From positions 1-10,538 of the forward strand of contig CAJKZK010000062.1 of the NCBI GenBank assembly GCA_905204225.1: DNA of 10,538 bases, read 5' to 3'. The notes beneath the pieces were generated by a model. That model worked only from the letters and a program-made list of their open reading frames with translations. It searched no databases and had not been told where the DNA came from. The first letter of the stretch is position 1. Every line of letters starts with the position of its first letter. Both the position numbers and the translations under genes were made by a program. Origin of the DNA: an uncultured Bacillota bacterium. GTDB taxonomy: Bacteria > Bacillota_I > Bacilli_A > RFN20 > CAG-449. Below are positions 1 to 7,600 of this stretch, piece after piece.

Positions 1-186
1 TGTGGAAAAAACAAGGACAAAGAAATTGATTATAAAGATGTTGAAACATTAAAGAAATTTATTTCTCCTAATGGAAAAATATCTCCACGTCGTGCAACAG
101 GTGCATGTGCTAAACACCAAAGAGAAATTGCTGTTGCAATTAAACGTGCTAGATTTATGGCTTTATTACCATATATCGCTGACTAA
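1..186 (+). CDS. rpsR: 30S ribosomal protein S18 (3' end, partial)
   Basis: Frame 1 is open from the first base to a TAA at 184-186 and gives 61 residues starting CGKNKDKEIDYKDVETLKKF and ending ARFMALLPYIAD. The core IDYKDVETLKKFISPNGKISPRR, then CAKHQREIAVAIKRARFMALLPY, is the classic S18 signature. S18 is a small-subunit protein that binds with S6 on the 30S platform. The N-terminal part lies before the window. The first visible Cys could be the second Cys of a CxxC pair, and CAKH (C-x-x-H) lies further on, so a zinc-binding S18 variant is possible, but the upstream residue is not visible. In Bacilli rpsR is normally the last gene of rpsF-ssb-rpsR, and a terminator follows here at once, as expected. 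Identity is near certain. Confidence 0.97.
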   Translation, partial: CGKNKDKEIDYKDVETLKKFISPNGKISPRRATGACAKHQREIAVAIKRARFMALLPYIAD

Positions 187-195
187 TTGAAATGT

Positions 196-225
196 AAAAA
201 TCACTCAGAAATGGGTGATTTTTTT
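196..225 (+). terminator. Rho-independent terminator after rpsR
   Basis: Arms AAATCACTC (198-206) and GGGTGATTT (213-221) form a 9-bp stem with one G-T pair and a six-base loop. It is extended by an A-run on the left facing a T-run that runs to 225 on the right. It lies 10 bases after the rpsR stop and ends that operon. Confidence 0.9.
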
Positions 226-230
226 GTGGG

Positions 231-266
231 TTGAAAATTTTATAAAGTATATTATAATAAACATAT
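231..266 (+). promoter_or_regulatory. Sigma-A type promoter of the two-component operon, giving a near-leaderless transcript
   Basis: A TTGAAA -35 box (231-236) and a perfect TATAAT -10 box (253-258) are separated by 16 bases. Transcription would start near 265, and the kinase ATG is at 267. No ribosome binding site fits in between, so the message would have at most a few bases of leader. The boxes are seen directly; the start point is an inference. Confidence 0.72.
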
Positions 267-1595
267 ATGGGATTTATAGAGAGTTTTAAATTATTTTTTG
301 AAAGAATTTTTGATTTTACTAATTTTTCTGTTTATTTATTAATTGCAATAAGCTTTTGCTTTTTAATTAAGAAAAATCAAATTAATAAAAAAGAAATAAT
401 TAGATTAGGATTAATTTTTATTATTAGTTTTGCATTTTTAATAATAGAATGTGCTTTTTCTTTTGCTTTATCTTCTATAACCACTCATTATTTATTTAAT
501 TATAATTTACCATTAATGGTTTTAATATTTACTTTAATAATGATTAAAGAAAAACCATTAACTAAATATATAAAAATAGCAGTATTAATTGCCTCAATTT
601 GTATTACAGAAGTCTTATCAAAATATTTTGGAGTGTTAATAGGTATAATGACTTCAATAACATTTATTATTCAATTAGGAAGAATTATGCCATCTTTATT
701 GTTTTTATTAACTTGCATTTTAATTAATAAATTTGATATTTCTCGATATAAAACTTTAAGTAAAGAAGTGCTAATTATTTGCTATGCTTTATCTACTGTA
801 TTAGTTGTTATAAGTATTTTTGAACATCAATATAATAATCACGATTTGACTATTTGTTTATTAATGTCATTATTAGATATTGTATTATTATGTATTTTAA
901 ATATTACTTATGTAGCTATTTATTCAATAGTAGTAAGTAGGCATAAAATAACTAGTTTAGAAATACAAAATACTTTAGTGGAAGCAGAAAATTTATCTAT
1001 ATCTATCGATAAAAACAATCGAGAAGAATTAGAAAAAATTAGACATGATATTAAAAATCAATTATCTTATGTTAATTTACTTTTAAAACAAGATAAAAAA
1101 GAAGAGGCTATTAGTTATATTGATAATTATGTAAATTCTCAAGAAGTATTATTTTCTTTTTCTTGTTCAAATAATGTTATTAATTCAATTATTAATTTAG
1201 AATTATCTAAAGCTAAAGTTTATGGTGTAAAAATGAATTTAAAAATTGTGGTTCCACCTATTTTACCTTTTGATGATAATGATATTGTTTCTTTGTTAAC
1301 TAATATGATTGATAATGCTTTAGAAAATTATTATAAAATTGATGATAATTCAGTTATTTCAGTTTGTATTTTAAAACAAAATGACTATATTCGTTTTTTT
1401 GTTTCTAATCCGATTGATATTAATAAATATGATAAAAATAATGTTATTAAAACAAGAAAAGATGGAAAAAATCATGGATATGGAACAAAAATTATTAAAA
1501 ATATTGCTTCAAAATATAATGGTTATGTAGAATTTGAAATTGAAGATAATCGTTTTATTTGTGATGTGTTATTATATATGAATTTGAAAGGATAA
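267..1595 (+). CDS. AgrC-like sensor histidine kinase (GHKL, HATPase_c_5 type)
   Basis: This 442-residue protein has an N-terminal half (about residues 18-225) of roughly six to seven hydrophobic helices with short loops and no large extracellular domain, as in AgrC/ComD-type peptide sensors. A coiled linker (about 228-255) leads to the phosphoacceptor motif RHDIKNQLSYVNLLL with His260. The ATP-binding part shows the N-box TNMIDNALENYY (345-356) and the glycine-rich lid HGYGTKIIKNIASKYNG (403-419). All key catalytic residues appear intact. It would autophosphorylate and pass phosphate to the LytTR regulator that starts four bases after its stop. The ATG at 267 is the only good Met before the first helix and has no ribosome binding site, consistent with a leaderless message. 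The ligand is unknown: no AgrB protease or AgrD propeptide gene lies nearby. Confidence 0.9.
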   Translation: MGFIESFKLFFERIFDFTNFSVYLLIAISFCFLIKKNQINKKEIIRLGLIFIISFAFLIIECAFSFALSSITTHYLFNYNLPLMVLIFTLIMIKEKPLTKYIKIAVLIASICITEVLSKYFGVLIGIMTSITFIIQLGRIMPSLLFLLTCILINKFDISRYKTLSKEVLIICYALSTVLVVISIFEHQYNNHDLTICLLMSLLDIVLLCILNITYVAIYSIVVSRHKITSLEIQNTLVEAENLSISIDKNNREELEKIRHDIKNQLSYVNLLLKQDKKEEAISYIDNYVNSQEVLFSFSCSNNVINSIINLELSKAKVYGVKMNLKIVVPPILPFDDNDIVSLLTNMIDNALENYYKIDDNSVISVCILKQNDYIRFFVSNPIDINKYDKNNVIKTRKDGKNHGYGTKIIKNIASKYNGYVEFEIEDNRFICDVLLYMNLKG

Positions 1596-1599
1596 GATT

Positions 1600-2334
1600 A
1601 TGTTTAGAATTGCTATTATTGATGATGATAAAGCTGCTTTAAGCATTGTTTCTAGTGCTGTTGATACTTTCTTTAAAGAAAAAAATATTGAATATAATAT
1701 TACTTCTTTTTATAATCCTTTAAATTATTTAGCAACTATTAAAGAAGAAAATTTTAATCTTATTTTCTTAGATATTGATATGCCAGAAAAAAATGGCTTA
1801 TCTGTTGCTGAAGAAACCTTGTCTATCAATAAAAATACACATATCATTTTTTTATCTCAAAGAGAAGATTTAGTTTTTGAATGTTTAGCAATTCACCCTT
1901 TTGGCTTTATTAGAAAATCTAATTTGATTGATGATTTTAGTTTAATGATGAATCAGTTTTATGATTATTATTTATCTAATAATGATGAAGGCAAAAAAAT
2001 TGAATTTGTAGAAAAAAATAGAACAATATCTTTTAAAATAAATGAAATAGTTTATATTTCTAGTGATAGAAATTATCAAGATATTGTAACTAAAGATAAT
2101 AAAATAGAAACAATAAGAATCCCTTTATCTACTTTAGAAAATAAATTAAAAGATGATGGATTTATTCGTGTTCATAAATGCTATATTGTTAATCAAAGTT
2201 ATATAAGAATTATATCAAATGAAGAAATAAAATTAACTAATGATATTACTATCCCTTTAAGTAAAAAAAGAAGAGATGAAGTTATTAAAGAATATTTAGC
2301 GTATTCTCGTAAAAATAATTCTATGATAATCTAA
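1600..2334 (+). CDS. LytTR-family response regulator (AgrA-like)
   Basis: This 244-residue protein has an N-terminal receiver domain (about 1-125) with acidic residues IDDD (7-10), phosphoacceptor Asp58 in IFLDIDMPEKNG, Ser86 in FLSQ at the Thr/Ser switch position, and Lys106 in FGFIRKSNL. Residues 135-235 form a LytTR DNA-binding domain, recognisable from IVYISSDRNYQDIVT, TLENKL, FIRVHKCYIVNQSYI and ITIPLSKKRRDEVIKEYL. LytTR domains bind pairs of imperfect direct repeats about two helical turns apart. The gene is translationally close to the kinase (4-base gap), and its Shine-Dalgarno sequence AAAGGA overlaps the kinase 3' end. The likely target is the surface/hydrolase operon starting at 2485, whose upstream region holds phased repeats; this is an inference from position. 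Confidence 0.93.
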   Translation: MFRIAIIDDDKAALSIVSSAVDTFFKEKNIEYNITSFYNPLNYLATIKEENFNLIFLDIDMPEKNGLSVAEETLSINKNTHIIFLSQREDLVFECLAIHPFGFIRKSNLIDDFSLMMNQFYDYYLSNNDEGKKIEFVEKNRTISFKINEIVYISSDRNYQDIVTKDNKIETIRIPLSTLENKLKDDGFIRVHKCYIVNQSYIRIISNEEIKLTNDITIPLSKKRRDEVIKEYLAYSRKNNSMII

Positions 2335-2336
2335 TT

Positions 2337-2410
2337 TTATCCCTAAAAGAGTATTTTCGTCCCTTGATAAATTTGTAATATCCCATTAAATTATTATGAT
2401 AGCCCTTATA
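2337..2410 (+). promoter_or_regulatory. Candidate LytTR operator array: four phased CCC elements
   Basis: The CCC trinucleotides in the 2335-2484 spacer start at 2341, 2361, 2382 and 2403, that is, 20, 21 and 21 bases apart. Local contexts are TTATCCCTA, TCGTCCCTT, ATATCCCAT and ATAGCCCTT, a loose T-CCC-TT core. Two-turn spacing is the arrangement of AgrA/VirR-type LytTR sites, and the spacer directly follows a LytTR regulator gene. The fourth element also forms the left arm of the terminator hairpin, so it may be coincidental. The exact consensus does not match any operator I know. Confidence 0.35.
2372..2400 (+). promoter_or_regulatory. Weak candidate promoter upstream of the hairpin
   Basis: TATGAT (2395-2400) could be a -10 box, with TTTGTA (2372-2377) a poor -35 box 17 bases upstream. 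A poor -35 is typical of activator-dependent promoters. If it is used, the hairpin at 2401-2430 would lie at the start of the leader and would have to be read through. A second candidate -10 box, CATAAT at 2462-2467, lies after the hairpin but lacks a recognisable -35. Confidence 0.25.
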
Positions 2411-2430
2411 AAAATGTAAGGGCTTTTTTT
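2401..2430 (+). terminator. Rho-independent terminator between the two-component genes and the surface operon
   Basis: AGCCCTTA (2401-2408) pairs perfectly with TAAGGGCT (2417-2424) around an eight-base loop, followed by a T-run to 2430. It ends the two-component transcript. Because it is 67 bases past that operon and 55 bases before the next ATG, it could instead act as an attenuator for the downstream operon. Confidence 0.88.
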
Positions 2431-2469
2431 ATGCTATGTTTTACTTGTGAAATTTACATTTCATAATAT

Positions 2470-2484
2470 AAGGAGAAAAAGTAG
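2470..2484 (+). promoter_or_regulatory. Ribosome binding site of the 2485 gene
   Basis: AAGGAG at 2470-2475 lies 9 bases before the ATG at 2485. It is a full Shine-Dalgarno sequence and fixes this start. It contrasts with the kinase and yybS-like genes, which have none. Confidence 0.85.
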
Positions 2485-3990
2485 ATGAAAAACATCATCA
2501 AAAAAACTAGTTTACTTGTATTAACATTAGCCACTATAGGTGCATCGGTCGGTATGGGTCTTAATGTTAGTAAAAGTGAAATTGATGTTCCTGTAACATT
2601 TGTTGCTTCGGACAATAGTGGTTATAATACTGCGGTTAAAATCGGTAATTATAATTACAAATTTAAAGGATCAATTGATCAAAAAAGTAATAAATTTACT
2701 TTAAATGGTACTGTTGTTGGTCGTGCTACATCATCTGGTGGTAACCAAGGTGGATTCCCAGGCGGTGGATTTCCAGGCGGTGGATTCCCAGGAGGTGGAT
2801 TTCCAGGAGGTGGATTTCCAGGAGGCGGATCTAGTGGAGGAGCTCCAGGAGGTGGAGAAACAACTAAAGTCGCTGTTGAAAGTGTTTCTTTAACATTAGA
2901 TAAAACCCAAGCTTTTATTGGTGAAACTGTTAAAGCCACTGCTTCAATTCTACCTGAAAACGCTACAACAAAAGATGTTGAGTGGAAATCAAGTGATGAA
3001 AAAATTGCCACTGTTTCAAGTGGAACAATTACACCATTAGCAGAAGGTGAAGTAGTAATTACTGCAACAAGTAAAGATGACAAAACAAAATCTGCTTCAA
3101 CAACATTAAAAATAGTCAAAGAAGATTATACACCATATGAATATACATTAAATGGTACTTATACTATTGATGATGGTTATGGATATGTATTCTCATTCCA
3201 AGATGAAAACAAAACAACAATTCATTGTGATTATAATAAAGTTGAAGGAAGACATGAATTTTATTATACAGTTAATACTCCTGCAGGATCAAGCTTTGTT
3301 AAATTCCAAGCAAAAGATATTAATTATAAATCAAAATTAGCAAAAGATTATCAAACATGGGATAAAAGAGATTCTAAATATATCTTTACTTCTTTAGCTA
3401 CTGGTAATAATAATTCTGTTGCTTATGCATATATGTATTTACATAGTGATGGATCAGTTAATATTAATACACCAAGAGGTGTTAATAGAGTTGTTGAATC
3501 AGAAAACTTATCATGGAGTGAAGATTCAAATAAAAATATTACAGTAAAGAAAGGTGATACAGTTTATAAAGCTGATAAGACTATTAATCCAGATAGACCA
3601 GGATATAAAATTCAATATGGTTCATATGTATTTATTAATTCACAAAATCCAGATGTTAAATGGAAGAAATTAAGTATCGCTGATTTTGAAGGAGCACCAA
3701 AAGCAGAATTTGCTGGTAGATATGAAATATCTGGCCCAGGTGGTGGATCAGGAAATTTATCAATGCAATTATTTGATGGCGGAGTTGCTAAATTATATAA
3801 AAATACCTGGAATAAAGAAGCTGAAGGTACTTGGACTGAAAATAATGGTGAGTATACTATTGTTATAGGTGAAAAAACATATACAAGTGTTACAACTGAT
3901 GGAGAAAAAACAATTACTTATACAGTGTCTGCTAAAACTCCATGGGGCTCAGATGCATCAACTGATGTTGTATTAGCATTGGTTAAATAA
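2485..3990 (+). CDS. Secreted surface protein with GGFPG repeats and a Big_2 (bacterial Ig-like) domain
   Basis: The 501-residue product begins with a signal-peptide-like stretch (KNIIKK, then the hydrophobic LLVLTLATIGASVGMG to about residue 25), so it should be exported. Residues 41-82 are a short Tyr/Asn-rich region, 89-125 a Gly-Phe-Pro-Gly repeat linker, and about 131-212 a Big_2 domain (SVSLTLDKTQAFIGETVKATASILP, then VEWKSSDEKIATVS and GEVVITATS). The remaining part (217-501) is beta-rich, with Gly/Tyr/Thr-rich strands, and contains two similar-looking stretches (LNGTYTIDDGYGYVFSFQDE at 222 and AGRYEISGPGGGSGNLSMQLF at 410) that may be related binding modules. No LPXTG motif, lipobox Cys or C-terminal membrane segment is visible, so anchoring is unexplained; an uncleaved signal could hold it. 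It is the first gene of a tight operon with a membrane protein and a GH3 enzyme, which suggests a carbohydrate-binding or scaffold role (inference). Confidence 0.8.
   Translation: MKNIIKKTSLLVLTLATIGASVGMGLNVSKSEIDVPVTFVASDNSGYNTAVKIGNYNYKFKGSIDQKSNKFTLNGTVVGRATSSGGNQGGFPGGGFPGGGFPGGGFPGGGFPGGGSSGGAPGGGETTKVAVESVSLTLDKTQAFIGETVKATASILPENATTKDVEWKSSDEKIATVSSGTITPLAEGEVVITATSKDDKTKSASTTLKIVKEDYTPYEYTLNGTYTIDDGYGYVFSFQDENKTTIHCDYNKVEGRHEFYYTVNTPAGSSFVKFQAKDINYKSKLAKDYQTWDKRDSKYIFTSLATGNNNSVAYAYMYLHSDGSVNINTPRGVNRVVESENLSWSEDSNKNITVKKGDTVYKADKTINPDRPGYKIQYGSYVFINSQNPDVKWKKLSIADFEGAPKAEFAGRYEISGPGGGSGNLSMQLFDGGVAKLYKNTWNKEAEGTWTENNGEYTIVIGEKTYTSVTTDGEKTITYTVSAKTPWGSDASTDVVLALVK
2749..2838 (+). repeat. 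15-bp in-frame tandem repeat encoding GGFPG
   Basis: Five good copies of GGTGGATTYCCAGGM (starts 2749, 2764, 2779, 2794 and 2809) and one degenerate copy (2824-2838) encode GGFPG units from residue 89. Copies differ only at a few bases (TTC/TTT, GGC/GGA). The array is far more GC-rich than its surroundings. Copy number can change without breaking the frame, which would alter linker length. Confidence 0.95.
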
Positions 3991-4003
3991 GGAGTAAAAT
4001 TAT

Positions 4004-4639
4004 ATGAATAACGAGAATAAAATTTTAAAAGTAATGAAACCAGTTAATCGTACATTGAGTGTTGTTTCAATTTTGCTTGGTTTATATGCTTTAGTAACTT
4101 TAATAATATTTAATTTTGCTGATGTGATTACAATTATTACTGATGAAGGAACAAAATACGCTGATGGATTTTCTTATCCAGGATATCAAACAATTTTTGC
4201 AGGATTTGGCAATATGATTATTCAAGGATATTCTGAAGCAGGATTTAATATTTGGATGTGTTTAGGATTATTTTTACCTTTAATAGGCTGTATTGTAGCA
4301 ACTGTTATGTTAATAACAAATTTTTCAAGAAGAGGAACAAATAAGAAAAGAGCTATTGTTGAAGGCGTTGTGGCTATATTATTGATTGTAGGTGGAATTA
4401 TTTTATTCAATTGTGATAATTTCTGGATTTCATCTGCTCAATCAGTAAAAGATTCATACACAGATTATTATGCAACTTATTTAAAACCAGCAATGGAAGG
4501 CGAATTATATTTTGGTAAATGTTTTTATCCAACATATACATTAATTATTTGTTTAATAGCTGGTATTGTTAAATTAATAAATTGTGGATCACTTCTTTTC
4601 CAAAAATATTATGCAAGAAGTGTTAAAGCAAAAGCTTAA
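4004..4639 (+). CDS. Four-helix membrane protein of unknown function
   Basis: I do not recognise the family. The 211-residue protein has four clear hydrophobic segments at about 17-38, 83-106, 116-137 and 176-198. Positive charges at the N-terminus, in SRRGTNKKR (108-116) between helices 2 and 3, and at the C-terminus (ARSVKAKA) put both ends in the cytoplasm. Two extracellular loops result: 39-82, which is Gly/Tyr-rich (KYADGFSYPGYQTIFAGFGN), and 138-175 (DNFWISSAQSVKDSYTDYY). The start at 4004 follows AGGAG (3990-3994), which begins at the last base of the preceding stop codon. It sits 13 bases after the surface protein and 18 bases before the GH3 gene, so all three are almost surely cotranscribed. 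It might act as a membrane partner, anchor or sensor for the two exported products (inference). Confidence 0.85.
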   Translation: MNNENKILKVMKPVNRTLSVVSILLGLYALVTLIIFNFADVITIITDEGTKYADGFSYPGYQTIFAGFGNMIIQGYSEAGFNIWMCLGLFLPLIGCIVATVMLITNFSRRGTNKKRAIVEGVVAILLIVGGIILFNCDNFWISSAQSVKDSYTDYYATYLKPAMEGELYFGKCFYPTYTLIICLIAGIVKLINCGSLLFQKYYARSVKAKA

Positions 4640-4657
4640 TGAAGGAGAAAATTTAAA

Positions 4658-7600
4658 ATGAAAAGAAAAAATAGAATAGTTTCATATTTAGCAACAGCTG
4701 GTGTATTAAGTTTGGCTTTAATGACTGGTATAACTGTCGCGGCTAATATTCAATCAAACAACCTTGACTTATTATTAGGAAGAGGTTCTCAACATGTTAA
4801 AGATAATTCTTCTTTGACAGCAGATTATATTGATTTTGAATTTGATAATCAAGAAGATGCATTAAAAAATGCTCAAAGAATGACTCAATTAACTGCAGAA
4901 GAAGGTATGACATTATTAAAAAATGATGATAGTGCTCTTCCTATAGCAAAAACAGATGGTGTTACAGTTTTAGGTTATTATTCATGGCATAATAATATGT
5001 CTGGTGGAGAAGACCCTGCAACGACAACAGGTGCTATTTCTTTAGGTAAAGGAATTAAGAATCATTTTGGTAGTAAATTTAATCAAGCAACAGAAGATTT
5101 ATATAATACAGTATCAGGTGATTTTGATAATCCTGAAGCTTCTCTTGCTTCTATTGAATCAACATTTGCTAACTATAATACTGCAATTATTACTATTAAA
5201 AGAAATTCAGGTGAAGGTAATGATCAATCATTAAATGTTGGTGCTAAAGAGCAAAATAGAAGTGGATTAGTTATTACTAATGCAGAATTAAAACTTATTG
5301 ATTATGCATCAAAACATTTCTCAAAAGTTATTATTGTTGTTAACTCTGCTAACGCTATGGAATTAGGTTGGTTACAAGAAAACGACCCTAATATGAAAGA
5401 TGGATTTTATACTGATCCTTATACTAAAACTAAATATGATTTTACTAAAGTAAAAGCTGCTATTTGGGCAGGTTGCTGTGGTTCGCAAGGTGGTACTGCA
5501 TTAGCAAATATTTTAACTGGTGAAGTAACTCCTTCAGGGCATTTAGTTGATACATATGTTCGTGATTTAAGAAAAGATCCTACATATCAAAATTTTGGTT
5601 CTTATTTATATGATAATTCTGATGAATTAAATTCATATCAAGAAGAAACATATTTTGTTGATTATGAAGAAGGTATCTATGTTGGTTATAGATATTATGA
5701 AACAGCTGCTAAAGAAGCGATGAATGGAAATTATGTTGGATTTAATTATGATGAAGAAGTAGTTTTTCCTTTTGGATATGGTTTGTCATATACAACATTC
5801 TCTAAAGAATTTGCATCTACACCAATTTTTAATGAATCAACAAATGAATATACCTTTAAAGTAAAAATAACAAATACTGGTAATAAGTATTCAGGAAAAG
5901 ATGTTGCTCAAATTTATGTTAATGTCCCTTATACTAAAGGTGGAATTGAAAAAGCTCATGTTACTTTAGCAGGTTTTGCTAAATCTAAATTACTTGCTCC
6001 AGGTGAATCTGATACTGTTGAAATAAAAGTAAATCGTGATTATATCACTTCTTATGATTATAAAAATGAGAAATGTTATGTTCTTGAAAAAGGTGATTAT
6101 AATTTTTATTTAATGGAAAATGCTCATTCATGGGTTGATATTGATAAAATGACATCTAATAAAGATAAAGTTCTTTGGACAGATTCAATTGCAAAAACAT
6201 TTGTTTATAAAGATAGTAAAGATGGAAAACGTCTTACTGATGTTACAACTGCTACTAATAAAGAAGACGATGAATTAAATTATAAATTTAAAGATTATAC
6301 AGAAGCTGAACAAGGTGAAGGATATTGTATTAATTTTACAAGATCAAATTTCAAATCTTCATTCCCAGAAGCTCCTAAAGAAGATGATTATATTCTTAGT
6401 GATGAAAGAGCTAAAAAACAAGTAGCTGTTTATGATGTATGGGCTGAAGAAAATAACCCTATTAAAGAAATGCCTAGTGTTAATACTGATGAAACAAGTT
6501 ATACACTTTCATCTATGAGAGGTGTTGATTTCAATGATGAAAAATGGGATCATTATATGAATCAATTTACAAGAGAAAAACTTGTTGAAATGTTTGCTAA
6601 TGGTGGTTGGAATGAAAAAGCTGATGTTGAAAATGGTGTTCCTGAATCATATGATGCTGATTCTCCTTATGGATATTATGCACACGCTTTAACTATTAAA
6701 AATATTAATAAATGGTATTGTGGTGATCCAATGGTTGCTGCTACGTTTAATGTTGATTTAGCTAGAGAATTGGGTGAAGCATTTGGTGAAGAAGCTCATG
6801 CTAACTATCTAGCAGGTGGATCATTAATTACTGGTATTTATGGATATGGTTTAAATATGCATAGAAGTGCATTTGGTGGTAGAAATTATGAATATTATTC
6901 TGAAGATGGTATTTTAGCTGGTAAAATGGCTGCTGCTGAATCAAGTGGAGCTTCTGAAAAAGGTCTAATTACTTTTATGAAACACTATGCTTTAAATGAA
7001 CAAGAAACCAATAGACAAAAGAATGGATATTGTTCTTGGGTTAATGAACAAGCATTTAGAGAAGTCTATTTAAAGGGCTGGGAACTCTATATGAAAGAAG
7101 CAAAGATGGAAGTTAAATATTATGCTGAAAAAGAAAATGGCGAATTAGAAAATACTCTTTCAACAAAAACAATGTCTGCTGCTACTGGTATTATGACTTC
7201 TTATAACAGAATTGGTGCAACATATGGTGGAGCATCTATATCAATTAATGGTATTTTACGTGATGAATTTGGCTTTACTGGAACTGCAATTACTGATGCA
7301 GGTGGTCAAAAAAATACATATATGACTACAGATTTCTTATTAAGAAGAGGTGGAGATTTAACATTAACTAATAATGGTACCGATGGATTATATGATACAA
7401 CTTCACCAACTGCAACTTATTGGTTAAAGATGGCTTGTAAGCATATATTATTTAATAAAGCAAATTCAAACTGTGTACAAGGTATTTCTCCTTCTGCATC
7501 TATTACATATGATATTTCTCCTTGGAGAGTTGGTATGTATTCAGCTTGGGGTATTATTGGCGCTATGGTATTAGCGGATGCAATATTTATTACTTTAATT

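Noticed and set aside
187..2484. Possible AgrD-like peptide gene or AgrB near the kinase
   Set aside because: The spacers at 187-266 and 2335-2484 contain no short frame with a start, a central Cys and a charged tail, and no AgrB-like gene is present in the window.
2679..3119. Minus-strand open frame of 146 codons rich in PPPGNPPPGN
   Set aside because: It is the antisense shadow of the GGFPG repeat and Big_2 region. The + strand frame has a signal peptide, ribosome binding site and recognisable domain.
4222..4410. Minus-strand 62-codon frame
   Set aside because: It lies antisense inside the four-helix membrane protein, with no ribosome binding site or recognisable product.
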